DNA of 64,000 bases from Ctena decussata. Taxonomy: Eukaryota > Mollusca > Bivalvia > Lucinida > Lucinidae. A program made the translations under genes and the position numbers. Of the stretch, positions 39,721 through 50,465 are shown one piece after another. The stretch covers positions 50,445,087-50,509,086 of the forward strand of contig OZ022508.1 of assembly GCA_963989385.1 (NCBI GenBank), written 5' to 3'. The notes beneath the pieces are model-generated. The model was given only the letters and a program-made list of their open reading frames with translations. It did no database searches and had not been told where the DNA came from. Position 1 is the first letter of the stretch, and each line of letters opens with the position of its first letter.

Positions 39721-40540
39721 TGTTAAACTCAAATCTACCAACCAACACTAACATCCTTACACGTTAGTTTCCCTATTAGGATTTTTGCCTTTTCCCCCAT
39801 GCTTTATCTAGAGAATCTGAGTAATACAATACTCGTATGATCTGCATGTTCCAGGTTTTGAGTTTTGTCTACGCACGATATGACACCATCGTAATGTTGG
39901 GTTTTCGAGCAGATTTTTCTTATAAAATAAAAATCACTCTTTCTCTAAAGCTGAAACAAAAATCTTAGTTTACTGTGTATTCTATCTAGTGCGCCAATAG
40001 TCGACTAATTGTAGTTTGAATCAAAATCTTTTGATAAGCTAACAAAAAACCAAATATGAAAACAAATAATTACATATTTTATGGTAATGTTAATTTAATC
40101 TATTCGTCATTATATAATTTCTAGTGTTTGCGCTAACAGTTTGTTTGAAATTTATTTGAGTGTGGTGGGGCGTGTTTATTAAATACATACATACATAGAC
40201 TTTTATTAGAAGCTCAGATAATATAATACAGTTACATATGAGCAAATAGAAACAATGGAAAGTTTCCGTGTTTTCGTCTGCAACAACTCACTGTTTTGGC
40301 GTACATGAGTCAAATTGCTGACGCCACTGGCAATTAATGACGCATTTTGTGACGTTTTGAGACGTTAGACGGTGTAACGTCTCTTTTTCTTTCTAAAATC
40401 CCTATAAAAACGTGCATTTACCCTAGATACAGTTAAGAATTTGGGCGTGAGTATGAACGCTTTGGCATGAAGGTTGGGAGAGTTTGGTTGAAAACAAAAC
40501 TTTTTCAGCGTCTTTGAGTGTTAGAATCGAAATAGTTCAG
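39721..40540. other. No gene; possible ends of a larger palindromic insertion
   Basis: CAATGGAAAGTTTC near 40254 and its inverse GAAACTTTCCATTG near 40840 could bound an insertion of about 590 bp around the palindrome at 40541-40800. CGTC/GACGTT motifs lie at 40330-40380. No supported exon. Confidence 0.3.
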
Positions 40541-40800
40541 CTCTAGCAGTGAATTATTGAAGTAGATCATATCACTAGAGTTAAAGTAGATCATATCACG
40601 AGAGCTCCGCGCTCGTGATATTATCTACTTTACAGCTGACCTCCGAAAAGTGAATTATTTCTCGGAGTAATAATTCACTGTTTGTCAGTCAGTTGTAAGT
40701 AGATATATCACTCGCGCTCTGCGCTCGTGATATGATCTACTTTACAGCTGACCTCCGAACAGTGAATTATTACAAAACAATTCACTGCTAGAGCTCTTCT
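40541..40800. repeat. Nested palindrome (foldback) of about 260 bp
   Basis: The outer arms AGCTCTAGCAGTGAATTATT and AATTCACTGCTAGAGCT are inverted. Inside are two direct copies of 'TATCACGAGAGCTCCGCGCTCGTGATA' / 'TATCACTCGCGCTCTGCGCTCGTGATA'-type hairpins (stem ATCACGAG/CTCGTGAT), each followed by CTACTTTACAGCTGACCTCCG. A single strand could fold into a multi-branched structure. Confidence 0.75.
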
Positions 40801-41018
40801 ACGTCTTAAATAATAAATATTGACTGTTTGCTTGAAACTTTCCATTGGCATTGTCAGTGCACGTGTATGTAATGGGACCATTTTGATTTCTAAGCAAAAA
40901 ATATAATAATTTGCAACTTAGATAATCCTTCCACGAGTATTTCGAGAAACACCTGGTATAAGGCGTTTTTTAATCCTGTCCCATGGTGCAAAAATTTTCA
41001 AATAGTAATGTGTTTCAG

Positions 41019-41080
41019 GTCCATTTTGCCAAAGTACCCATTAGGGTCCCAAAAAGCCGAAAAAGGAAGAATATATGGAG
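41019..41080 (+). CDS. Candidate internal exon of a host gene (62 bp)
   Basis: Bounded by acceptor AATGTGTTTCAG (ends 41018) and donor TATATGGAG|GTACAAG (GT at 41081). In the frame that takes two incoming bases it reads SILPKYPLGSQKAEKGRIYG and leaves one base (G). That G joins the AT that opens the exon at 41389 to make GAT (Asp), so both phase and sense fit. The peptide is not repetitive and is not found elsewhere in the window. An alternative frame is also open through the exon, but it does not link to the next exon. Product not recognised. Confidence 0.55.
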
Positions 41081-41388
41081 GTACAAGTCTAATCTTGCAG
41101 CTGTACGTGAACTACTATCATACTTATTAATATACATAATCCAGGTTTTACTATCTGTTTTGAACTTAATTGTTAAAAATTGTTGTATTTGTCTGTAATA
41201 TTTGTTATTTTTTGTAGAAAATTATATTTGTGTTGGGTATTACATTGGAACAACTGTAGTTGATCGCAAGGGCGTTAAGGCCAAGACTTAAAAATTCGAT
41301 AATTAACGATAAACACTTACTTACCTTACAGCTGACAAAGTGTCTTACTTGAGGTGATATAACGTATTTATTTCACACTTTGTTTCAG

Positions 41389-41522
41389 ATAAAGGGAAGC
41401 TGGCCGAATGTATGGATATTATAGGAGAAATGTATAAAGTGAAATTCAACCCCAAAGATTATTGCAAGGCTCCAATCGACACTTATGGAATTGATAAAAA
41501 TATCAAAGACTACGCCCCATAA
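41389..41522 (+). CDS. Candidate terminal exon of the same host gene
   Basis: Acceptor CACACTTTGTTTCAG ends at 41388. The frame then reads KGKLAECMDIIGEMYKVKFN followed by PKDYCKAPIDTYGIDKNIKD and YAP before TAA at 41520-41522. Composition (charged, with Tyr/Lys-Asp pairs) is protein-like, and there are no repeats or stops. With the 62-bp exon at 41019 it gives a 64-residue C terminus. The exit phase of the exon at 17749-18148 also fits the entry phase of 41019, so a three-exon reading is possible, though intermediate exons could exist. I do not recognise the family. A MITE begins about 250 bp downstream. Confidence 0.6.
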
Positions 41523-41773
41523 GATCATGAAATTACCTTTCGTTTATCATGCATATCTATATAGTGTATCAAATTAAGAGGTTTTGCTGTTAATATCAAC
41601 GACCCTACACACATCTTGTGTAAGCGGCAACCATTCTATTCTACTTAAATGTGTACTATTTTAAAGACTTTTTCAACCTCATAGATATAGCATTAGATCG
41701 CAAGCGCTTGAAGATATAGCTTAGAAACATTTCTAAAGTTTGTCATCCAAAGGGTGCAATACCGACACGGTAC
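41523..41773 (+). other. Downstream (3' UTR or intergenic) sequence of the host gene
   Basis: No open frame. No clear AATAAA signal was seen before the MITE at 41774, so the transcript end is not placed. Confidence 0.3.
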
Positions 41774-42366
41774 TATACTAGCCAAAAGTTCTAACCGGCC
41801 ACTTACATTTTATCAATTTTCTTCAGAACCCCAAACAATCTTACAGTTCTATTTACATCCCCAAATAGGCAGATATGTCAGTCAGCTCAGCCATCAAAAG
41901 GTTTGACAAAATTCTTAACATTACATCCAGGATGTGCTGACGAACAGAAGTACCCCCATTTTTAAAATTCACAAAATTAAGCATTTCGTTGCAATTTATG
42001 AAGAATCACTTTTTGAAATATCCAATTTACGTGAGCAAAACCACTTCATTACTACAGCAAATGACTACATAAACAGATTTATGCAGAAATGATCACTCTT
42101 CCTGCATGACAGTGGCCGCTTTGGGTCAAAATAATAAAACTTACCCCACCACTCAATGCAAATTCTTGTTAATTTTGAAAATGGGGGTACCCGTATTCAT
42201 CTGTTACTCCTGGATACAGTGCACTGAATAATGCTTAACCTTTTAGTGGTATGGTTTACCGACATATTCGCCTATCTGTGGCTGTAAACTGAATTGTGAG
42301 ATTGCGAATAGCACTGAGGAAAAATGATAAAAACTAAGTGGTCGGTTAGAACTTTTGACTAGTATA
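41774..42366. mobile_element. MITE with about 100-bp imperfect TIRs
   Basis: The left end TATACTAGCCAAAAGTTCTA and the right end (reverse complement TATACTAGTCAAAAGTTCTA) continue to match through 'ACCGGCCACTTA..TTTTATCA..TTCTTCAG' and 'TTTACATCCCCAAATAGGC..ATATGTC'. TA at both outer borders fits a TA target duplication (Tc1/mariner-like). About 590 bp, no transposase. Confidence 0.75.
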
Positions 42367-42603
42367 TATACGACCTTTCAGACTTTTGACATTTTGATAT
42401 GTTTCGATGTCTAAACATCAAGCGCCTGTGGTAAGATTAACTTCGCAGGGCTCGACATTAAAGTAACGTCAGTTTGACTTTATATGCCCGCTGGGGTACA
42501 TCTTGAGAAACTGAATTGGATTATCATCTCGTGGAACTGCGATAGAAAACTAATTGTGCGACAGGTGATGGAAAAGATTCCAGAAAAAGTGATTTTGTCT
42601 CTT

Positions 42604-43302
42604 TAGCTCGCCTGAACGAAAGTTCAGGAAGAGCCATTTTGTCTATCTGGCGTCGGCGTCAGCGTAGACGTCCGGAGAGGAGTTTTGGTTAATTTTTTTC
42701 TAAAGACAAATTTCTCCTTAACCCATTGATGGATTCTTTTGTTAAGTGCACTTTAGTTAGAAGAATACCAACCTCAAACTAATCAGTGACCTTGAATGCA
42801 AGATCAAGGAATTTTGCTTTATTTTCTTTTATTTTTTATTTATTTATTTCTTTTTTTTTTTTTTTTTTACTTTTCTTTTGCCCGCACTGGATGTTTTGGT
42901 TTAGATTGTTTTAAATGTCCTTATCTCCTTCAAAAGAATAGATTCTTTTGATACTTGCACTAACGTTAGATATTAGTCCAGAGTTATACAGAGTACCACC
43001 TCCACTACACTCAGTGACCTTGCGATCTAGGTCATGGACTTAGAAATTTTATGCGTTTCGTCCACTCTAAACTTCCCCCACCCCACTGGTGACCTAAGAA
43101 GTCAAAGGTCACTGATACAGAATTTTAAATTTTATCTTAAAGATGTTGCTTATAAATATGTTGATAATATGTGGACATGCTTACTTGAAGTTTTATGAAC
43201 ACCCCGATAGTGACAGTCAAGGCAAGGTCACATTATAAAAATGCCTGTGGGATGGACAAGCTTCAGTTCAGGCGAGTTATGCTGCAAGGCGACAGCTCTT
43301 GT
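42604..43302 (+). mobile_element. AGCTCGCCTGAAC element (copy H), complete, about 700 bp
   Basis: TTTAGCTCGCCTGAACGAAAGTTCAGG opens it, with GGCGTCGGCGTCAGCG. GTTCAGGCGAGTTATGCTGCAAGGCGACAGCTCTTGTTA closes it at about 43265-43303. TIR AGCTCGCCTGAAC / GTTCAGGCGAG and the terminal CTCTTGTT match the larger elements, yet the interior (a T-rich tract at 42846-42869, 'CTCCTT..CCCATTGATGGATTCTTTTG' twice) is different. Confidence 0.65.
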
Positions 43303-43452
43303 TATTTCTTAATTCATATTTACAGATTCATGACTTGCCATTACGAAACTTTGATAATATATATGATTCTTATTATGTACACGTATTTGCTTATGTTTAA
43401 CCACTTTGTGGTGCATGCGCCATTAGTGTTACAACCTAAGTTATGCATAATT

Positions 43453-43861
43453 AGTATGTCCCCTCCCCCACCAAAGGTGAGGGGGGTTGGGGACGTATTT
43501 GTTTCAGTGCATTAGCGTCTGTGTGACACTTTGTACCCATTATATTTCTTGAATCAGTGGGCGGAATTTTACCAAATTTGCACCGATAAATCATTGTAAA
43601 AATGCCAAAGAACTGTTTAAGTTTTGATGAGTTTGATCCCATTGTCAGGGCCACATTTTCTTAGGCCGAAAAATTTCCTGCGTCGACGTCGGGCGTGACT
43701 TTTTCTTGTACCAACGATATGCCTTGTACCAATTCAAGCAAGTTCACCAAACTCGCAATGACATTTCAGTGAGTCAAGTTTAAAAGCTGGTTATATTTTG
43801 GTAACCTTGATCTTATTTTCAAGGTCACAGGATGAGTAAACTTAAGCTGATATATTTCATG
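43453..43861 (+). repeat. 'GTCCCCTCCCCCACC' hairpin-led repeat, 5' part
   Basis: The stem CCCCTCCCCCACCAAAGGTGAGGGGGG opens it, then 'GCGTCTGTGTGACACTTTGTACCCAT' and 'CCTTGATCTTATTTTCAAGGTCACAGG'. It is interrupted by the foldback at 43862-44628 and resumes at 44637 (GAGCCAGTGGTTGATTGCTACAAACTTGG). Confidence 0.6.
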
Positions 43862-44628
43862 GGTTTACTCCCGTTTCGCCTACTCCCATTTCGCCTATTC
43901 CCATTTCGCCTATGATTTGTCCCATTTCGCCTACTCCCATTTCGCCTACTCCCGTTTCGCCTACTCTAAAATATGTCACTATTCCCGTTTCGCCTACTCA
44001 TTATTTTTTTCATTAAAATGCCGATGATTTTTTTTTTCTTTTTCTTTTTAAGTTCTGTTTATTTACACTATTATATAAACACTTTTTTTAAAAACATCCT
44101 GCATAAAATGTTGCATCAAGACTTTTAAAAAATGACAATAGATAATTATAGATAAATGAACAAAAATAAAATCAGACTTTTAAAAAGCATTGTACAGCTT
44201 AAAATAAGCCACCAACCCCTCCTCCTCCCTCACCACTTCTTTTAGCTGATAAATAAAAAAGAAACAAGAATATGTAATTTCCAGTTATAGTCCAAGCAGT
44301 TTCAAAAAATGTCAAATGCTGATGTATATTCATAATGTAAGCTCACATTATGAACTAATTGTCAACAGGCTTACACCAATTTATAATCAGTCAGTAATTA
44401 TCAATCAACATTGTTAGTAAGTGCTCATCAGATAGGTTTGATAAAAAAAAAAGCAGTATACATATATACAAAATGAATAAATGAATATAAAATAATCTGA
44501 AAAATTTCCTTGAGTAGGCGAAATGGGAATGAAGTCATATTTGACAGTAGGCGAAATGGGAGTAGGCGAAATGGGAATAGGCGAAACGGGAGTAGGCGAA
44601 ATGGGAGTAGGCGAAACGGGAACATCCC
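43862..44628. mobile_element. Foldback element with arms of a 15-bp minisatellite
   Basis: The left arm (43866-44000) repeats ACTCCCATTTCGCCT and variants; the right arm (44512-44625) carries the inverted form AGGCGAAATGGGAGT. An AT-rich loop of about 510 bp has no coding capacity. The 8-bp sequence ATTTCATG is duplicated at 43854-43861 and 44629-44636, a clear target-site duplication, and removing the element restores the flanking repeat. Foldback transposons with tandem-repeat arms are known (FB and Galileo in Drosophila); this sequence family I do not recognise. Confidence 0.85.
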
Positions 44629-44636
44629 ATTTCATG

Positions 44637-45784
44637 AGCCAGTGGTTGATTGCTACAAACTTGGGGATAATCCGAAGCTCTTATTATGTCATGGTACTGT
44701 CACCCCATTATCAAAGTAAAAAGCCAACTTACAACTGTTATGTTTCTCCTAAATGAACATGGGGGTAGAACCAATATCGCTCCGAGACTTTACTAAACAA
44801 AGTGGCTGTCGACCAGGTGTTACGGTTTTCAACCGAGTAGTTCGGCTGTCGACAGGGATACCAATGACAAATAAGACGAAGGAGGGAGGTAAATACCAAT
44901 TTTTATTGATTAAGACAAACGTTGAACCTCTACCGACTTTGTATAGTACATTGTCATCTTGTTGCTCAGCGACTAAACGCAGGAGTTTTGTGGGAAATGC
45001 AATTTTCACACAAAAAGCTCTTTTTCACTAACAAGACACAATAGATTGGGGCATTTTGTGAATTATAGGAACCTTTTGGGAATTATATTTGTTTCGAATT
45101 TCTCAAATACCTTGTTAGCGAATTAGATATGTCTTGATACGGCAGACGATGAGCTGCGATACGGCTTTCGATGATGTCATATCTTTGTGTTGTACGGATG
45201 TTGATCCTAAATCTTCATAAAAGTAAGATGATGGTTGATATCTATAGAGCGTTTGCGTGTTTTTATCCTTTAAATGCATTATTTGCGTACTCTGCAGGAA
45301 CTTGCAGTCGTTTGTGTATAACACAAACCAAAGGCATTGCTACCTGTACCCATATACGCAGGTGCTTATTGAAATTTTTGTCAAATTGACAAAATTTCAA
45401 CACGCTCAGCGTATTTTCATTCTGAAAAGCGGTAAATTGGGCAAGATTTTAATCACAAACTTCCAACTGGCCTTTAAAGAAGAAAAATATCTTAGGGGCT
45501 AAGCCCCTGGTTTTCCACTAAAGCAGTATGGAAACCTTATTATGCGTATCGTGTGATTTCCGCTAGCTGCACCCGGGTAAACGTAACGAGATGCGAGACC
45601 GCAAGAAAAGAGACTTAGACTATGTGTGTAAATTGAGTACCCAGATAAGACTGCAAATATGAGCAAATTGATGATAGTCTTTAGTTTTCAATTTTCATAT
45701 TTTCATAGACTGATTAAGCGAAAATAGAAGACAATAATCAGACTGTGCGGACATGCAGCTGATATAGTTCTCTCTGTTCGCACA
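44637..45784. other. Repeat remnant, otherwise no recognisable feature
   Basis: 44637-44760 continues the interrupted repeat. Beyond that no exon, TIR or tRNA-like signal is convincing. A short palindrome CTTAGGGGCTAAGCCCCTG lies at 45490-45508. Small open frames (45171-45502) are not supported. Confidence 0.3.
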
Positions 45785-45985
45785 GGGGCGGCTGCGGTCG
45801 GTGGCTTTTAGTGCCGGGCGTCCTTTTAATTTGGAGAATAGTATGGCAAGCATTGGCCTACTGTGCTTATCGTAGTATGTGCAGATGGGGCTTGCTTGGG
45901 GGTTGTTTGTATATTTTTCTCTCGCCTATCATGTCTCTTTTCTTTCTCCTTCTTACTCTGGGAGACGGCTCGATATAGAATGAAA
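45785..45985 (+). repeat. SINE-like repeat, copy 2 of 3
   Basis: 'TTTTAGTGCCGGGCGTCC', 'GGCCTACTGTGCTTATCGTAG', 'TTTTTCTCTCGCCTATCATG' and 'GGGAGACGGCTCGATATAGA' follow the same order as at 39462-39720. Confidence 0.65.
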
Positions 45986-46164
45986 TACTCATATCATTGT
46001 GTATTTGATATCTGCCTCACGGCAGTACTCTGGGTATGCTGAGATGGCTGGATGGACGGCTGACTTGCGATTTTATATCTTTTTCAACTATTTCAGTCTT
46101 ATCAGGACGAAGTGAGGGTGTTCATGGAAAGGCAATGGGACCCCGTTTATGATTTAAAAGATTT

Positions 46165-46245
46165 CCGCCTTCAGCGAGAATCGAGCCCGGGGCCACTAGA
46201 TCAGCAGGCCAACGCTTAATCCACTGAGCTGATTCTTCCCTGTAA
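46165..46245 (-). repeat. tRNA-derived SINE head
   Basis: The minus strand reads AATCAGCTCAGTGGATTAAGCGTTGGCCTGCTGATC...GGCCCCGGGCTCGATTCTCGC, with a box-A-like and a box-B-like region. A bivalve-type tRNA SINE; one paired half is also seen at 48220-48780, split by a MITE. Confidence 0.55.
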
Positions 46246-46659
46246 GTGTAGACCAGATTGTTGAATGACTTCTTTGTCCAAGATAGAAAAAAAAATAGAG
46301 AAGACACAAATGTGATTCCCCTTGTATAAAATGGCAGAAGATATGAAGGAGTACCCACACACCCTAAGACTTATGCTGTTCTTAAACTGTTTGTTATGAC
46401 CCTAATTAGAACTCTCCAGTGAGGGGATTTAATGAGGGGACATAGCATATGTTTTATAGCAGAAATAAGAAATACTGAAACTTGATGACCATCAAGTTTA
46501 CTACGTTGTTCGCAGTATAGGTTATTAAACCCACTATATACGTGGCCGAGATATGCTCAACATATATCGATATACGTAGCGTAGTAGAACGTAGCAAATT
46601 GGAGTAAAGCGTAGTCAAAACATATTAAAGAAAGGTAACAAGCAATTTATGGAGAATCT

Positions 46660-46905
46660 GTAAGTTGGTTGGTTGGTTGTTTTGGGTTTAACGGCCCTTT
46701 AAGACAGTATTTCAGTCTATATCGGGCCGTCTCTCAGAGAGAGAGAGACAAAAAAGAAGAGAGAAATGATAGACGAGAGAAAAAAATCCAAACAACCCCA
46801 CCCGCAACTACTGCAAGCACAGTAGGCCCTTGCCAAATTAGTAGGACGCCCCGATACTGAAACCTACCCAGCACCATTGCTCAACCCGACCACCCCCGAT
46901 TCTGT
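46660..46905 (-). repeat. SINE-like repeat, copy 3 of 3
   Basis: Reverse complement of the 39462 and 45785 copies: GGGCCGTCTCTCAGAGAGAG, ATGATAGACGAGAGAAAAAA, GCAAGCACAGTAGGCC, TAGGACGCCCCGATACTGAAA. Confidence 0.65.
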
Positions 46906-48110
46906 ACGTGTCACTACATATTATATAATCTTTCCTACGTCATATTAAGTTGTATTCTTCGTTAATTACGTAATTAATACATACTGTCTACGTTCAAAGT
47001 AAGTACGTTTGACCACATTTTACCTGGTATATATACGATACGTAAAAACAAGATAATAAAAGACATGCATTTTGCGTTACCCATGTACGTGTACATTGCA
47101 AATGGATCCTTTCTACTTTCTCGGTAGGTTGAGGGGATTCTTTATTCCCTTGTATCAAATTCTTTCATTCTATAGTACACCTTACGTGTGGGGCTGTTCA
47201 CACACGGATGCCAATACTAAGATCCAAAAGTTGCAAGCCCCATCCTCACCAACCCCCTCTCCGCTGACCTCCCTATCCCTCCCTAAAATGGCGAAGAAAC
47301 ATGGCGGTGAATACATTCATCATTTATACTTGCTGATAATAGATTATTTAGCAGGTTTGTATGCCTTCTTTGTGTGTATTGAAAGCCACCCCACTTGCAA
47401 TCTCTGGAGTCAAACTCATGTCAAGATCGGAGAGCTTATTTCAACATATGTCATGGTCACGTGATGCTGACATCTCCGAGTTTGCTGGACCGAGAAAAAG
47501 TGGCATAAAGCGCGGATACCCTGTTCGTGTTTTCGGAGATACCCTACAAACTCGACTCACTCCATAAATTGATGGCATTTGCTACCAAGGAGATTAAAAC
47601 GGTTCGGGCTTACTGCACTTTCGACATTAAATCGGGTTTGTAAGATTTGAGATGATCACAGATAAGAGAGATGTGGGAAATATATTGACATATTTCGACC
47701 AAGAGAGTCAGACCGCCAAAGAATGCATCAGGAAACTGTTCTGAGGATTACTTTTGACATACTCCGTCATCGTGCTCACAAGTTCGTCAGGATGACAGTT
47801 TTCATCAAATTGCCCATGAGAAACACAATATTGAATCTACACTGAATCAATGTTGAATCAACGTTATAACGTTAAATAAAAGTTGATTTAATGTTTAGTT
47901 TATTCAAATTCTTGTTCCCAGTGGGGCCCTGCGGATCCAAAGTATTTTGACCGAATTTAGACAAAAACACCTGTATATCAAGATTTGACTGCTAAGTAGG
48001 AACAGGCTGATCAACGTCTACATTGGTGTCTGATGTCAACAAGTTCTAAATTTAGGCGAATTGCAGATGGTTAATAGCGACTGAGTATTCTTCAACTCTA
48101 AAATTCTTTT
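46906..48110. other. No recognisable gene
   Basis: An open frame of 130 codons (47072-47464) lacks domain or splice evidence. 'GAATCAATGTTGAATCAACGTT' at 47840-47865 recurs in inverted form at 49040-49072 (GTTGATTCAACGTTGATTCAA), so an old insertion may span 47840-49075. Confidence 0.3.
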
Positions 48111-48112
<2 letters not shown>

Positions 48113-48158
<46 letters not shown>

Positions 48159-48165
48159 GAGAGAA
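48113..48165. repeat. (GA)n microsatellite
   Basis: More than twenty GA dinucleotides with rare T interruptions. Confidence 0.95.
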
Positions 48166-48233
48166 TGAGACGTGCGCGCACACACTCTCAGTCGACAATG
48201 AGGAGTAGGAGCCCATGTAGCTTAGAAGGTTAA

Positions 48234-48738
48234 AGGAAACACTCACTTAAATATGAGCAGACTTCAAATTATAGATCTTGATTAGCAATAAAATTTGGTG
48301 GAAGTGTTATGTAAATCGGACTTAAAATAAGAAAGATATGAAGATTTTAAAATATCAAAATGGCAGTCTTGGAGGCCGCCATTTTGGCACTTCCTGTCAG
48401 GTGATAAATATTTAAATCTAGAATCAGAGCATTAATTGCTTACTTTTACAGTGTTATTTAGTTTTGATCGTTTGTTTATGAAGTAAAATATAGATTTATG
48501 CATTTCATTTATCTACATTGTGTTTCAAACTAAATTTATTTAGGATTTTGTTTTTGACTGTTAGTTTATGACGTCATTAACTCACAGATTTGCTGGTTCC
48601 CAGCTCAACATTTTAATATATTTAAACTGTCTTATCTTTCTTAATTTAAGTCCGATTTTCATGAAATTTTCGGCAAATTTTATGTTTAACTAGAATCTTC
48701 AATTTGAGTCCAACATGCACTTTAGTGAGTGTTTTCCT
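48234..48738. mobile_element. MITE with long TIRs and TTAA target duplication, inside a SINE
   Basis: The left end AGGAAACACTCACTTAAATA and the right end (reverse complement AGGAAAACACTCACTAAAGT) stay alignable for over 120 bp, including ATCGGACTTAAAATAAGAAAG against its inverse. TTAA is duplicated at 48230-48233 and 48739-48742, as for piggyBac-like elements. Excising it joins 'CATGTAGCTTAGAAGG-TTAA-ACGCTTGCCTGCTGAGCTGG', a tRNA-SINE head. About 505 bp, no transposase. Confidence 0.8.
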
Positions 48739-49090
48739 TTAAACGCTTGCCTGCTGAGCTGGTGGTTAGAGGATGGAGGGAGGCGGCCATCTTTTCAACT
48801 GTAAACGGGGTTCCATTGCACACAGCCTTTCATTGTCACCCACCCATAGCCCTGATATAACTGAAATACCGTTGAAAAGAACGTAAAATCGCGTTATCTA
48901 TCTATTCAGTCGACAATTCACTCTAAAGCTCGAACCATACGTTTACATAAGTATACGTGTAACTTTCTGAAATAGATCCTACCCATCAAGAAAACAACGA
49001 TTAAAAACACTGAATAATTGTCCATTCACTTTATGAGTTGATTCAACGTTGATTCAATGCTGATTCAATGGTGTGTGCCTGCAGGGTATC

Positions 49091-50465
49091 CTCACAAGCC
49101 ATGAAAAGAATATGAAAGTCCGTTTTCTAAATGTCTTACCTCAGATTCGGGAAGTACGTTCTACGGGTATTATAAGAACACAAGTAACACGCAAAACGCA
49201 AGGGAATGGAAGATTTTGTGTATGGCTACTTGTGACTGTTTAGTCATAATTTACACAAGAGATTACGAGCCGTTTGAAAACTTTTTTCTGCAGTTTTTAT
49301 TAAAATAAATATAATAAAGTAAACATATTCAATCTGATTTTGTGGTAAAAAAAGAGAGAAGTGAAATGGTGTAGGTGTACTAGATTTTCGGATAACCACG
49401 TATTGCAGACAAAATTTGTTACAATGTTAAGATTAATTAATAAAACAAGGATCATGTCACATTTCTTTTTAGATACAGCCGTCCTTATTTTCAAGATCAG
49501 CAATGAAATATGATCAATGTAGTTTGTCGCTCGTCACTCATCCAGCTGTTGTTCCTTTTCTTTTTTTCTTTTTTGTCAAGTTTTTTTTTAGTTTTTTTTT
49601 TAAAATTTCGTCTGAGAGCCAACGCGCCATTTCCTCCTCATTTACCCACATCATTCATGACAGCACAGACAATGGTCTAAAACCTGATTTATCTGACGAT
49701 GCACTGCTCAAAATATTTAAAGGAGCAGCTGATATTTTCCCATAGACATTACTACAACATATACCCAGTTCCAAGGCCCATAAATTCGATCGCTAAAGGT
49801 CAAGAATTCCCTATTCCTTTGCAGCGGTTGCAAGAACAATCAAAGTTTTAGACAACAAGAAGTTCAATACAACTGATACTCAGATCATTTTCATGGAACA
49901 AATTTTGCATTTTTCAATTTTTCTGAAAATGAGGCATTTTTCTGGAAGTCTATAGAATCTTATAAACTAGAGTTCAAAGTGATCTTTTCAAACGGGTCAC
50001 ATTGTAAGACATTCAGCTTCATAGGCAAACTGATTATGTTGATTTTGGTTGTAATTTTCATGCTGTTCCCCTGTTCTGAAAAAATGCATTTTTTTACCAA
50101 AATTTCATTTGTACAAAAAACAGTCCTTGGACATGGGCAGGGCAAATATTGGATCAAAACTTGTGCTGTCAGTAACCTTGACACTCTTTAAAAAAATTGG
50201 CAAAATTTGGAAATTATGTGTCTTTGTCGAGCGAAAGTAAATGGCCCTAAAGTGAGGATGCGTTGCACTGTTGTCAATGGAAAAATATTTAGCGTTCTTT
50301 TAAATGTTTTGAGCAGTGTAGTTGGTCCGCCTTGTAAAACCCATGATACCTACACTCGTCGAAATATTGGCACAGTAGTATTTGAGCCATTTATGCTTAC
50401 CCAGACCAAACTGTTCCTAATAAACACTCTGATCAGGTTTTGCAATGTTTATAAATCTGCCTTTT
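49091..50465. other. No firm gene; possible coding fragment at about 49610-49745
   Basis: 49610-49743 reads SESQRAISSSFTHIIHDSTD then NGLKPDLSDDALLKIFKGAA and a stop, preceded by T-rich sequence. The composition is protein-like, but there is no clear AG acceptor, so it may be a transposon or pseudogene scrap. The rest of the interval (including an open frame at 50207-50470) shows nothing that I can support. Confidence 0.2.

Noticed and set aside
39523..39741. Arg/Glu repeat protein
   Set aside because: Translation of a (CT)n microsatellite in a SINE-like repeat.
43866..44625. CRISPR-like array of short repeats
   Set aside because: Units are contiguous 15-bp repeats without unique spacers and appear in inverted pairs with an 8-bp target duplication: a foldback transposon in eukaryotic DNA.
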